Assembly: GCA_023101885.1 (NCBI GenBank)
Contig: JALPQD010000226.1
Span: forward strand, 186,001 to 250,000
Reading direction: 5' to 3'
DNA length: 64,000 bases
Origin: Typhlomys cinereus
Taxonomy: Eukaryota; Chordata; Mammalia; Rodentia; Platacanthomyidae
The notes beneath the pieces were generated by a model, which searched no databases, was not told the DNA's origin, and saw only the letters and a program-made list of their open reading frames with translations. The position numbers were made by a program, and so were the translations under genes. Positions 35,328-46,419 of the stretch are shown in pieces. Position 1 is the first letter of the stretch; every line of letters starts with the position of its first letter.

Positions 35328-35497
35328 CTAAATTCTCAATACACTATAAGGTATGGCTAAGAATTTGCACTAATATATTGAATCTGGTAGGTGATAAGAG
35401 AGGTATTTGTTCAACTAGGTCCTAGGTTAGTGAAGTCGATGTTACCTCTGTACAAAAAGTCTAAGGAAATTCTCACTCTCACTAAATACAGGTTTGA

Positions 35498-35649
35498 GGG
35501 GCTGGAGAGGTGGCTCAGGGGTTAAGCCTCTGCCTTGCAGGCAGAAGGTCCTGAGTTCGGATGCTAGACCCCACGTATAGATGCTACACACACACATACA
35601 CACACGCATACACGCACAATTGAATAAATAATAAAAATTAAAAATATAG
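35498..35649 (+). mobile_element. short-form B2-like SINE (internal deletion)
   Basis: Head ggggctggagaggtggctca, A box near 35511, B box agttcggatgc near 35555, 'ccccacgtatagatgc', then directly a (CA/CG)n run and 'aattgaataaataataaaaa'. The ~120-bp GC-rich module found in the 41.6-43.2 kb copies is missing at 35584. Flanks ataca-ggtttga and ataga-ggtttga (35486-35497; 35645-35657) suggest a target duplication. Confidence 0.88.
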
Positions 35650-36040
35650 AGGTTTGATTTCTATTTCACTTCATTTTACCCAATAATCTGAATACCACTT
35701 TGACTCATTCCTTCTTGACGTAGTATTATACTTTAGCCAAACTTTTTGTTCTTTTAGAACTTATACTAGACAAAACAATAGCCCAAAATGCTTTTTTTGT
35801 AGTTGAATTTCAGAATTCCATGGTGAAATTGTGAAAAGAACCTGGTGGCCAAGGAACTGTGGTGTAGCCTCAAGGTGAGAGAACATCACAAGAGAAGAGA
35901 CAGCTTAAAAGTAGAAGGAACAGGGAGTAGAAACCATGTTGGAAGAGGTTACCTTCCCCTTTGTTCTGCAAGAACAATGGCATCCTGTTCACAGTTAGCA
36001 GTTTTCCTTGGTTATTGACTAGTTAGGGGCTCAAGTATAT

Positions 36041-36360
36041 TGTCATGGTTTGAAATGTGTCCCCCACAGGCTCATATGCTCAGGAAGGTCATAGAACCTT
36101 TGAGAGGTTGGAGCCTTGCTGGGGGAAGGCAGTCACAGGGAGTGGGCCTTGAGGTGTATTAGTTCCATCCCACTTCCAGGAGAGGTGGCAGTGTTACAGC
36201 TCTCAACCTCCCAGATGGATGTGACATAGTCTGTATGCAGTTTCTGATAGCTTGCCATGCCTTTTCTGCCATGAAAGGACAGAACTGTAAGCTTAACAAA
36301 TCTCCCATTTCTCCCTTGTTTGGGTATTTTCTCACAGTAGCACAAACAGTAACTAAGAGA
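36041..36360 (+). mobile_element. solo MaLR LTR, plus strand
   Basis: Sense 'tgtcatggtttgaaatgtgt', 'cccccacaggctcatatgct', 'gagaggttggagccttgctg', 'ctgccatgaaaggacagaac' and a terminal 'tcacagtagcacaaacagta' follow the MT/ORR1 order. The polyadenylation signal is decayed. Confidence 0.85.
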
Positions 36361-36934
36361 AAATAATGTCAGCATCTGTTCCTGAAGTGCTGGGAAAGAG
36401 CTGATAACTGGCCTCCTTTTTATGTTTACTTCTAAGTCTAACATGTGTTTTATAGCCTTTAGCAATCCCAATTGTCTCCAGCCTACAGTGATATGCTCTT
36501 ATATGCTCTGTGTTATATCACATCTTGTATGAACTCTGCATAATGTCTGTACACTGAGTCATCCTAATAAATGTCTCTTGGGGTGCTGTTTAGGTACTCC
36601 TGAACAGCTTTGCCTGGAATCACCAGGTTTGATTGCAGTTTCCCAGGACCATTCACATCATGGCCTTTTCAGTAATCTGCAGAAAGTCCCCATGCAGGGG
36701 AGAAATCCACAGAGCCCTCCTCTCAAATAAAATGGGACATATATTCATATATTTTTTTGTGGATTTCAGACATTGCTAAGGGGTTGCTAGGAAAATAGAG
36801 AGTGCAGAGTGAGAAATGGAAGAATTTTAGGGAAAAGGTAGTCCTCTGTTAAGAACATTGGTATGGGGAGGTCAGGGTTCTAGGGAGATAAATTGGAAGT
36901 GTAAAGATTAGGATAGTTCCAGTCATCCATTCTA
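36361..36934. other. unassigned DNA
   Basis: No gene or clear repeat. 'agtcatcctaataaatgtct' at about 36557 resembles a polyadenylation context and may belong to an older LTR. Confidence 0.3.
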
Positions 36935-38275
36935 GGAATCACCGTATTCCAGCTAAGGTGGAAGAATTTGGCTCATACAAAATAGTTGGATATGGCTTAT
37001 GCTCATGTTCTTGGGAGTCAAGATATTGCAGGGAGGGATATTACTAAGGATTTTATCAAACTGCTTCTGTTGTAAGGATATACATCCAACCACTCTTCAG
37101 ATTTTGAAATAGTTCTGATGATTAAAGAAAACCTGTGCTGTGTAGAATACAATATTGAACAGGAGCAAAAATTAGTCTAATAAACCGGAGGATTATTTGA
37201 ATCGTTAACCTTCCTGAATGGATACATTAATAAGCTGGGGAAAGAGATTTGAGGGACTAGAAGCTTTGTTTCAGCCTCACTTGATCAATGTTGATGGAGT
37301 TGGTATTGCTGAATTGCTTTTTATCACAACCCAAGAAGCTGAAAGTGATATCAAATCTCAATTCTACAAGCAGATTACATGTTTTGGAGGAGCTGCTATG
37401 AATCCCGGTCTGGCATTGTGGTTGATATGAGAACTTAAACAGCATTACTCAGAACAAGTTCTAAATGGTGGTGTGGAAAGGCTTTGTAAATTTAGCATCG
37501 GAAGACCTATCCATAGAAAGTACACAATATTTCTGGGTGGTTCAGTTCTAGCTGACATCATGAAAAAACAAGACAATTTTTAGATGACCAGACAAGAGTA
37601 TTGTTGTAGCTAGATTTGGGTCTCAAATTGACAATTGTAGGCAGTTTGGGGCACAGCTGTATAGAGTAAAACCGTGAACAAGTCTGCAGGTACTTGTTTA
37701 ATTGATGTAAAAACCAAGTCTGTATGGTTGATGTTTTCCAGTGGTAGACCATATAAGAGGAAATGCAAGGAGGAGGGACTTGATCTTCCCTATCCTGTGT
37801 CATCTTCTGTTGGTTCTACTCTTTGAGCATTGTTGCCTTCTTTGTTGCTGCTGTGTTACTGCCTCAATCCTTACCTGAGTCAGAGCTGGGTCCTTTCGAC
37901 CTTGTCACTGTTTGTCATCTTTGGAACCTAGTTTCCTAGGTCTTGCCACTATTCATCACCAAAGTTAGAGTCCAACTGCACTTCACTGAGATTGACGCTC
38001 AGTGATTTCAACTCTCCAGCAATATGTAGTCTCAAGACTTTCTTGGGATCCTTCAGCTTTGTGAAATATTCAGGTCAAGAACAAAGAATGAAGCAGCTAT
38101 GGGTGGACACTTTTAAGGACACTGTGTATAATACATGTGATATGTGATATATACATATATTCTATCAATTCTATTCTTCCAGAGAACCCTGAGAACTTTA
38201 AGTATCAAGTAATACCGTCCATGTACTCAAGAAATTTGCTTTCTTTTTGCCTTTATTGCCAGTCTTTGAACTCAC
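36935..38275 (+). pseudogene. ACTR2P: processed pseudogene of ACTR2 (Arp2), 3' half of the coding region
   Basis: ACTR2 encodes Arp2, an actin-related subunit of the Arp2/3 actin-nucleating complex. From about 37022 the plus strand reads DIAGRDITKDFIKLLLL, a stop (37073-37075), then [24 protein letters not shown], two stops, a 1-bp frameshift before 37218, [18 protein letters not shown], a stop (37428-37430), [26 protein letters not shown] and MTRQEY ending at 37601. This follows the C-terminal part of Arp2 in order and spacing with no introns, as in a retrocopy. A 599-bp insertion (37602-38200) splits the copy; it resumes at 38201 with tatcaag and a diverged match to the last Arp2 codons. 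At least five in-frame stops and a frameshift make it non-functional. Sequence upstream of 37000 is too diverged to define the 5' end. Confidence 0.85.
37602..38200 (+). mobile_element. LTR-like insertion inside the ACTR2 pseudogene
   Basis: The pseudogene frame breaks at 'agtat' (37597-37601) and restarts at 'agtat' (38201-38205). The inserted 599 bp begin TGTTGTAGC and end CTTTA, so the 5-bp duplication fits an ERV LTR whose terminal CA has decayed. The family is not recognised. The strand is assigned from the TG end only. Confidence 0.6.
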
Positions 38276-39950
38276 TCAGTTCGTCAGGAAAAAGGCACTC
38301 AATCCCCTTGGATTGGAAAGACAAATTTTATTCTGATGTCTTAGGGGAAGCTTTGCTAAATTTTTATCAATATAGGTAAATTTATCTAATGTAACTACTG
38401 CTCTACAAACAGAACCAGAGTACAAAAGGTCCTATGTGGCTTTGCTTTCTCTAAGTGGGCTTTCTATTTTGCTTTGTTGCTTTAATGTTGCTTTAGTTTT
38501 AAGTTTAATACAGTATGTGGTATAGTGTTAGTAGTACAAAATAACTTTTCCAAGAGCTTTTATATATGTTGGAGTGGTAAGGGTTGAGTGGGAAACCTTG
38601 AACTCTACAAGGCATTTTATTTTAGTGTTAACTTTCAGCAGTTACTGATTTAAGGTCCTTGTCCTTAAAGCTTCAATTAACATCTTAGAAAATATTAAAC
38701 TCAGAGCCAAAATGTTTTGGATGGTTTTGTTTCATAAGATGTAGGAATGAGTGGGTTGTGTATTGTGATTTTTTTAGGGCTTTGTTTTTTGGGTATCTAA
38801 GATAAACCTTATTTATAGTGCTTTGAGTTAGCATATTTTCTTCTGGCCTACCTTAAACAGTTGCCTTCCTTTCAATAAAAATGATAAAACAAAAACAAAC
38901 AAACAAATAAAAATTTTGAACATTACCATATGGCTTTGGTACTTTTTTTTTACAACCAGCTTGAATTTTTCTTTCCAGACTCTGTCACTGAAAAAAGAAC
39001 ATTTTTTAAAACAAGTTTTTGTTAAATTTAAATTAGAGATAGAAAAGTATTTAAGATCTCTGTTTATAGATGTTTTTATTTATTATAGAGACATCAGGGA
39101 ACCTGAGTGCAATGCATTCTTTTGTAGCTGACAAGTACCTATCCAGTAAAGCAATTGGTACATTTGAATAGTTACTGGCAGTAGGTGGTAACTGTCTGGT
39201 TAAGAATGATATTGTAATATTGGACTTGTTACCATTGCAGAATTTTCTTTTTTTTCTGTTTGGACCTGGAAGTGGAATAAGATTTGAATAAAACTCTGGC
39301 AAATTTTAGGATTTAAAAGTGTATTTGCACTGAAAACTAATAGTTTCTAATACTTTTTCAGCCATGTATTTCTCAGTCATGTTTTATGCTTGAATAGTGA
39401 CTGAAATTTTTGAAATGCTTAGTCAACTTTATTGGCAGTGTCAGAAAATCCTATTTATGACTTCTTGTTGGTATTATTGCTTATCACAGAAAATGCCAAC
39501 TAGTACTCAAACGATTTCTTTGTGAATTTGAAAATGAAATAAGGAGAAGTTGTAATGCATTAATAGAAAATGACAATTCTGGGGGAAATATTTTCCTTCA
39601 TTTTAAAACATTCTTCATTAATCATGGATTTGAAAGAAACCACTTATTTTTTGACATAACTTAAATATTATAATAAATCAGCAGTTTAAAAGAGGTATTT
39701 TCATTCTTCAGTTCTTGTTAACATTGAGTATTTTTTCCTGCTTTACCTCAATTTGAACAAGTAAGAAAAGTTTTCGTGTATATGGGACATGTCTCACTAT
39801 ACACATGAACCCCTTCCCGGGTTCTCAGTGTGTAACTTCCAGAATCGCTTTGGAATTTTTAAACAGGACATGATCTGTATGCAGGACCTATATTGACTTT
39901 TCAGTTCAGAAAAAAGAGATTTTAAATTATGGGCTAGAAAGCAAATACAA
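38276..39950 (+). pseudogene. probable ACTR2 3' UTR part of the retrocopy
   Basis: The sequence directly after the diverged ACTR2 stop region is AT-rich, lacks recognisable repeats, and contains several AATAAA-like signals (for example near 38873 and 38910), as expected of a long mammalian 3' UTR. Assignment is by position and character, not by verified similarity. No clear poly(A) end was located. Confidence 0.45.
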
Positions 39951-40054
39951 AAGTATAATTATCATTTGTATCTTAAATATTACATTATTGGGTTGACTTA
40001 CAAGATAAAATAAGTAGTCCAACAATAGCTACTCATAGCTGTTCAGTTAAGGAG

Positions 40055-40485
40055 CTGAATAATTCAGCAATCCCAGTCTGGTATTGAAGGCCAGAGGATT
40101 CCTGGAAAGTCTCACAGTTGTCACAGCCTGATTTTGAAAGTTGGAGATATCTTGGAGAGTCCCCAAACCTCAGTCACACACAGGACTTAAGAGGCTGAGT
40201 TCCCACATCAGCAAGGAATTATAACAGGGGAAAATGAGCTTGTAAACACAGGGATAAGAGAAGGAGCGTCCAACTCTTCCTCTTGTATTCCTTCGATCTT
40301 ATCTGCTATGGGAAAGTGCCATCCACTGCGTACTGGGTCTTCCACATCAATTAGACATTCTTATGCAGGCTTGCTGAAAGGCTTATCTAACAATAGATGC
40401 TTCTTCACAGCTCTACTCAAAGCTCAGCTTGCAACTGTCAAGCTGATACCTGAATCCATCAAAAATGTAGAATTTATTATTTCAT
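40055..40485 (-). mobile_element. old ERVL/MaLR-like LTR, minus
   Basis: 'gtattgaaggccagaggatt', 'cctggaaagtctcacagttg', 'agttggagatatcttggaga' and 'caactgtcaagctgatacct' parallel the LTRs of the 29.5-32 kb element but are more diverged. The ends are approximate. Confidence 0.5.
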
Positions 40486-40951
40486 AATGCTGCTCACAAA
40501 CATTACTGTGAAAATGATGTACTTATGTAATAAGTTAGAAATTTCACTTTATAGTTTTCTTGTTGTAAAGTATGATGGTTAATTTAATAATTTGTGAGTG
40601 GCATGATACCTTCTATTAGAGTTGTCAGCTATGTGTCCCTCAGAAATTAAGAATTTGGGATTTTTTTTTTTTTTTTTTTTTTTTTGAGATCTGATTTGTT
40701 CCTCTTGGAATCCGTTGTCACTTAGATTTCCAATGCTAACTAAAGTTTTTTTTTTGGTTTTTCTGTATCAAAATCACTGATGCATAGAGAGAGTTTTTAG
40801 AATTTTTGATATTAGATGCTAGCTTAAAGTTCAGAGCACTGTTAGTATTTGGCATGTATTTGAGAAATCAGCAGAAAACTAAAATTTTAAATTTAGTATA
40901 CTTCTTTTTGAATATGAAAATAAAATCAGATCATTTTAAATGTTACAAAAT
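40486..40951. other. unassigned DNA with a T26-class run
   Basis: A homopolymer of about 26 T (40660-40685) may be the antisense poly(A) of a small retroinsertion, but no recognisable body follows it to the right. Nothing else is seen. Confidence 0.35.
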
Positions 40952-40960
40952 AGAAATATA

Positions 40961-41427
40961 ATAAGATTGTAAGAGCAAAAGGATGGGGGGAGCAATGATT
41001 TGAAGAGTCTCCACACTAGATAGGGCTAAAGCAATCATAATAGGACTTTGCATGCCCTGCGCCATGTCCGTCACACTATTGACCTCACAAAGTCTAACAT
41101 CGGCTAAAAGCACCAAGATCCTTGGAGGCAAGGGATTGATGGCCACAGTAGTGTTCCTATGCTTAAGGGGAACATGAGAAAGGGTTCAGGGAAATGCCAC
41201 TGGGTACTTTTACGGCATCAGAAAGGAGGACCAAGAGGAGAGTTAGGCATACGCAATAAAGGACTCTCTGGGAATTGGGGGGGAGGTACTGGGAGATGGG
41301 GAGGGAGGGAGGGGGAGTAGGGGTTTCGGGGGAGGAGGAGGGGGGAGGGAACTGGTCTACCTATTAAGTTTGTATGAGTGGAAATAATAATAAAAATGTT
41401 ATAAAAAATGCCAAAAAAAAAAAAAAA
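40961..41427 (+). mobile_element. young 5'-truncated L1 3' tail with target duplication
   Basis: Begins at 'ataagattgtaagagcaaaa' of the 3' UTR, keeps 'ggactttgcatgccctgcgc' and 'tccttggaggcaagggattg', a G-rich tract (41278-41345), 'acctattaagtttgtatgag' and an A-run. 'agaaatata' occurs at 40952-40960 and 41428-41436. Retained CpGs and the long A-run indicate a recent insertion. Confidence 0.88.
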
Positions 41428-41600
41428 AGAAATATACAATCCTTCAATCCCAAAAAAGGACTTGGCTATTGTTAAAAATTTCAGTTATGAGTGGTGGAAT
41501 GTTTGGCAGAATAGTTGTAGTAATGGGTCTTTCTGGAGCTCTTAAAATGCTACTACATGTTTTACTGATGAGAAAGAAAGGTAGAAAGTAGAACAATGTG

Positions 41601-41812
41601 GGGGCTGGAGAGGTGTCTCAGGGGTTAAGCCTCTGCCTTGCAGGCGGAAGGTCCTGAGTTCGGATCCTAGACCCCACGTATAGACGCCAGGCGGAAGCGG
41701 GGGCGGCCTGCGTTTCTTGTCCTGGTAGGGCGGAGCCTGTGAATCCCGGGGCAGAGTAAACAAGGAGGAGGAGGAGGCGTCCATGGTGGTTCCCGAATTC
41801 TTCTGTGGTTCT

Positions 41813-41844
<32 letters not shown>

Positions 41845-41883
41845 ACAAAATTGAATAAATAAGAAATAAAAAAAATAAAAAAA
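41601..41883 (+). mobile_element. young CpG-rich B2-like SINE (long form)
   Basis: tRNA-derived head ggggctggagaggtgtctca with B box agttcggatcc (about 41656), a GC-rich module (41687-41812) rich in CpG, a (CA)n run and 'attgaataaataagaaataa'. A perfect 18-bp target duplication, agaaagtagaacaatgtg, lies at 41583-41600 and 41884-41901. It would be transcribed by RNA polymerase III from the internal boxes if intact. Confidence 0.95.
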
Positions 41884-42172
41884 AGAAAGTAGAACAATGT
41901 GTTTGAAAGATGTGAACAAGCCAAACGAAGTTAAATAAAGACAGTATGAGGGATCATCACAAAGAAGAATCTCAATTTTAGTAAGGATCTTACATAAATT
42001 AAACTTATTTCAGGTAATATCTCTTAAGCCTCCTAGCTATGAGATAGACACATTTCAAATAATGCTGTATGAAGAATAGTTCATGACATTCTTGGGTTCT
42101 TAGCCTGGAGGACCTCAGACTTGAAATAATCATAACAATGTCGTATTTTGAGATTAAAATTGATATGTCCAT

Positions 42173-42384
42173 GGGCTGGAGAGGTGGCTCAGGGGTTAAG
42201 CCTCCGCCTTGCAGGCGGAAGGTCCTGAGTTTGGATCCCAGATCCCACGTATAGACGCCAGGCGGAAGCGGGGGCGGCCTGCGCTTCTGGTCCTGGTAGG
42301 GCGGAGCCTGTGAATCCCGGGGCAGAAGGAGGTGGAGGCGTCCATGGTGGTTCGCGAATTCGTCCGTGGTTCTACACACACACA

Positions 42385-42416
<32 letters not shown>

Positions 42417-42490
42417 ACACGCGCACGCGCACATACACACGCACATGCCCACAGTTGAATAAATAATAATAATAGTAAAAAAAATTTTAA
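42173..42490 (+). mobile_element. young CpG-rich B2-like SINE (long form)
   Basis: The same head, module (42258-42373) and (CA/CG)n plus A-rich tail as the copy 570 bp upstream, differing at few positions outside the repeat runs. Perfect 17-bp target duplication aaaattgatatgtccat at 42156-42172 and 42491-42507. The B box reads agtttggatcc. Confidence 0.95.
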
Positions 42491-42897
42491 AAAATTGATA
42501 TGTCCATAAGAGGATTTTTAAAGTTCCTTGAAGCCATGACATTCTGCTTTCAGCAATTACATGAGTGTTAAATGTCACCCTCCTTTGGGGCTGTAACCAA
42601 TTTCTTTGATAGCTGTTCATCTTTTTTCTTTGTACTTTAGCACTGTCATATTACAGCCCAGTCCAGAAGGTGTTTCTTCTGGGTGTAGAACTTATTAACT
42701 AATCACTTTTTGTTAAGGCATGGTACACACAGCAAGGACCTTGTGTAAGGTCTCTGACTCCCCTGGAAGTTTCCTGTTCTGTAGACATTAACATCAGACA
42801 TGAGGAAAGTAACTTTGAAAAAAAATATTATTTCCTTCTTTGTGGTGACAAAAATGGTCCCCACTGATTAAAATTACTGAACTTAGCTTCTCTTTTT

Positions 42898-43216
42898 TTA
42901 AAAATTTTTTATTATTATTATTATTATTATTATTTATTCAACTGTGCGCATGTGCGTGTGTATGTGCGCGCGTGTGTGTGTCTGTGTGTGCGCGCATGTG
43001 TGTGTGTGTGTGTGTAGAACCACGGACGAATCGGGAACCACCATGGCCGCCTCCACCTCCTTCTGCCCCGGGATTCACAGGCTCCGCCCTACCAGGACCA
43101 GAAGCGCAGGCCGCCCCCGCTTCCGCCTGGCGTCTATACGTGGGATCTGGGATCCAAACTCAGGACCTTCCGCCTGCAAGGCGGAGGCTTAACCCCTGAG
43201 CCACCTCTCCAGCCCC
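42898..43216 (-). mobile_element. young CpG-rich B2-like SINE, inverted
   Basis: Antisense copy: (ATT)n-rich tail at 42910-42934, (TG/CG)n, GC-rich module (about 43016-43133), head ending 'gagccacctctccagccc'. Perfect 16-bp target duplication cttagcttctcttttt at 42882-42897 and 43217-43232. Confidence 0.95.
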
Positions 43217-43232
43217 CTTAGCTTCTCTTTTT

Positions 43233-43995
43233 GATCTTAAAATTTAGCAAAAAAACAAACAAAAAGTACAAATATAGCTCCTCTCTAATCATATCACTGG
43301 AATCAATAATAATAATCATATCTGCTGATGCTCTGCAAAGAATATCCAAATATTTTATAAAGTGTCTGTTATGATTTGAAGAAAATCACAATATGTTAAA
43401 ATATCTTCACATCTCAAAGTTTTCCACCCAGTAAAATATCATTAGACATTTGTGTCTAATCACACGGCATGCTAAAATTGTCATTTCTTTTATTAAAATT
43501 CAAGAACTCAAGGACCAGAGTGACTGAGTAATTTACATATAGTTTAAGCCAAATTGACAATCTTATTGATGTCAAAGTTATCAAAGTTTATAATTCCAAT
43601 TGTCCCAGGGTAGGGAGGAGGACCACCACGGGAAAGTCAAATGGGTACCTAAAACAGGGAAACGTTAGCCCACTTGTGGGTTACTGCACTGATTTTCCAC
43701 ATATTGAATAGGCACAGTACAGAAACAATTATACAATGTGAAATACAATGTGAGTAAACATGCCAAGAATATAACATGAAGACAGTGAGTAACCCATTTG
43801 TGGCTCTTGATACAAGAAATTGAATGGTGATTGCAGCATTTCATGATTCTTAAAATAGTTGTTATAAACATGAATAATGGCAGTAACAAATGGAAACAAT
43901 TAAAACATTGTAATTGATTTTAAAACAATCTGAATATTACAGTACATAATAACTGAGTCAGAAAATTAAGACAGGTGTGGTCAGCTATCTACAGT
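43233..43995. other. unassigned AT-rich DNA
   Basis: No repeat or gene is recognised. Low CpG. Confidence 0.35.
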
Positions 43996-44165
43996 TTAGT
44001 TTTCAACTTCAGCCATGACACTAGCACTTCCAAATTGTGTCATCTTAGTCAAACACAACACTAAAACTTCTTAAATGACAGTCTCCTTTTTCTGTAAAAT
44101 AAAAGACAGAGCATAACTCCCCCTACTCATGAAATAATTGTCATGAGCACTTGTTTGCAAACAAC
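43996..44165 (+). mobile_element. MIR SINE fragment
   Basis: 'ttgtgtcatcttagtcaaac' ... 'ctcctttttctgtaaaataa' ... 'catgaaataattgtcatgag' follows the MIR order (GTGTGACCTTGGGCAAGT ... CATCTGTAAAATGGG ... GGGTTGTTGTGAGG). Confidence 0.6.
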
Positions 44166-45983
44166 AAAGCAGTAAACAATTGACAATTGCTACCTCTCTG
44201 TTTGTTTTCTATGCACAGCAATGAAAATACCAAGTAAATTAATTTGTCTTTAATTAAGATATAAATCACTTGATTCCAAGTAATCTACAAGGCTCACCAG
44301 TGTCCTTGGGGTAAGATGAAAAATGGACTTCAGTTATTAATAAATATTCTTCGATCCAGATTACTAAATTTTGCTGAGGCTGGCACATATCTTGAGCTTA
44401 CTCTTTATTTCCTTATTCCCAAGGTCAAGAAACAATGTTCTCCAGGTTCTTCAGGTCTATGCTTCTCAAACTGGGGTACTCATGCTTCAAGCAAAGTCCC
44501 ATTTTCAGAACTTGATTTGAGAAGCTGAAAAAAGGGTAAGTTTGCCCTTTAAAATATTGTTTACACATGTCTAAAGAAAATCAAGAGATTATATGACTTC
44601 AGTGATAGCTAACCTTACTAAGTTTGTGTGTGTATATGTGTGTATGTATGTTTCAAAACAGAGACTTTTATTATTGTCTTAAATAATTTTTTGGATTTTC
44701 TATGTTTTAAAGCAAGTATTTTACCTTTCTTGACATATTGTGAAAATCCAGACACATTATAAATTTTGTGCTTTCTCATATGGAATAATATGTAACCATA
44801 GAAAGAATGATTTATGGATAATTATACCAATTTGAATGAACATTCGAAAATGATCAATTATAGTTATTATGATTTAACTTATGCAAAGTATAAAACAAAC
44901 AAGATTAACCTATCTTGTTAGAAGAAACAATAATGATTTCATTTCTGAAAATTGATTTTGGCAAATATTAAAGGGGTATCTGTGGGATAGTAGTTATTTT
45001 TCTTCCTATAGCAATTGTTTTGCTTCATATAATAGTAAAGTACATTTCGTCTACCATAATCATGAGAATGATGGACTCAACAGAATGACAAAGCTCAATT
45101 CAATTTACTAATGTTTTAGAATATCTGAGCCATAGATTTTCCAAGTTTTCTGAAGATTAAGCATTCTGGAAACATATCCCTTCAGCCTGTCACAGGATTT
45201 TGTCCAATCACACATATAGTATGTAGGTTAGAGTCTAGTGATCCTTGGTCATATCCCTTAACTTGCATAACCTCTCTGCATGTTATGAAATTTGACCAGC
45301 TGCAATGGCTAGGTAACATCACAGAAACCCTCATTGAAAAGAGGTATCTGTCACAGCTGTACCATGGTGTGACTGTGATACTTATCTTGGCTTAGTACAA
45401 GAGCCAAGCCTTGCCCTGATATCCTACCTGATCCATCTGTATACATTGAAAACCTCAGATGCAGTATATGCTAACCCTAGACAAGATATGGACTCTCAGA
45501 CCTGAGGCTCTTCAACACTGCCTAGAGTTTTACTCATGTTATCCAGTCTGTGCCCTACTTGACTTATAGGCTTATTGGGCTAAAAACTCATAACAAGTGC
45601 AAGCAACATCCAAACTCCAGATGCACAGATACAATCACAAAAACACAAATACAAAAAAATCCCACAAAGCAATAGTTCCCCCTTTCCAAAGTACCAATCT
45701 ATTGGTACCAAAGTACCAATGTTTTCCAGGAAGATAATCTTACCTGAATTTTAACATGCAGATAACAAAGGTGAAATTTAAACATGTTTGATTACATCAA
45801 ATCATAAAGAGAGCATAAATAAACACATGAATAAGCTAAAGATCACAAATGCCCATACCAACAATTATGTATAGCAAAACTATCAATTTTGAAGTGATGA
45901 ACTTTAATTTTAATAACTGAATAATAAATAAAAACTTTGCATGATAAAAACAGGCTGAAAAAACATGTAATCATTAAGCCAGG
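44166..45983. other. unassigned AT-rich DNA
   Basis: A weak MIR-like phrase at about 45240-45295 ('cccttaacttgcataacctc'). Nothing else is recognised in 1.8 kb. Confidence 0.4.
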
Positions 45984-46402
45984 TGTAGTCCATGTGCATG
46001 GTTGCTGATAAATGACCATCAGACAGCTTAAGGGAACAAGGGTTTATTCTCTCTTACGATTACTAGTTACAGTTCTTAGTCCAGCTTGACAGGAGAGCAC
46101 ACACCAACACCAGGGCCGAGGGAACTGGCCACCATCACCACATATTGGCTGAGAGATGGACAATCCTCACTTGACAGACCAGCATGTCTGGCCAAGTGAA
46201 CAGAAGGACGCCAACTCTCTCAACCAGCTCTCTGTGATTTATCCAGAGCCTAATCCCATCCACCATAGGCTAGGCCTTCCCCATCAGCTAGACAATCTCC
46301 TTCAGGTTCACTCGGGACTTAACTCAACTACTAATTCTCCACGAATGTGCCCAGAGCTCAAACCTTCAACTGTGAAGTTGACACCTGTGCCTAACTATGA
46401 CA
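45984..46402 (-). mobile_element. solo LTR of the recurrent ERVL/MaLR-like family
   Basis: TG...CA bounded, closely similar to 9564-9987 throughout ('gctgataaatgaccatcaga', 'ggctaggccttccccatcag', 'ctagacaatctccttcaggt'). Confidence 0.85.
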
Positions 46403-46419
46403 GCTAGGTCTACAAAGGA

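Noticed and set aside
35498..35600. tRNA gene suggested by A and B boxes
   Set aside because: The boxes belong to the tRNA-derived SINE head. There is no full cloverleaf, and the A-rich tail and target duplication show retrotransposition.
41542..43199. Several frames with Cys-Val repeats and shared 'TRTRSAGRPRFR' text
   Set aside because: All come from the (CA)n tail and GC-rich module of the three SINEs. Similarity between them is SINE identity, not a protein family.
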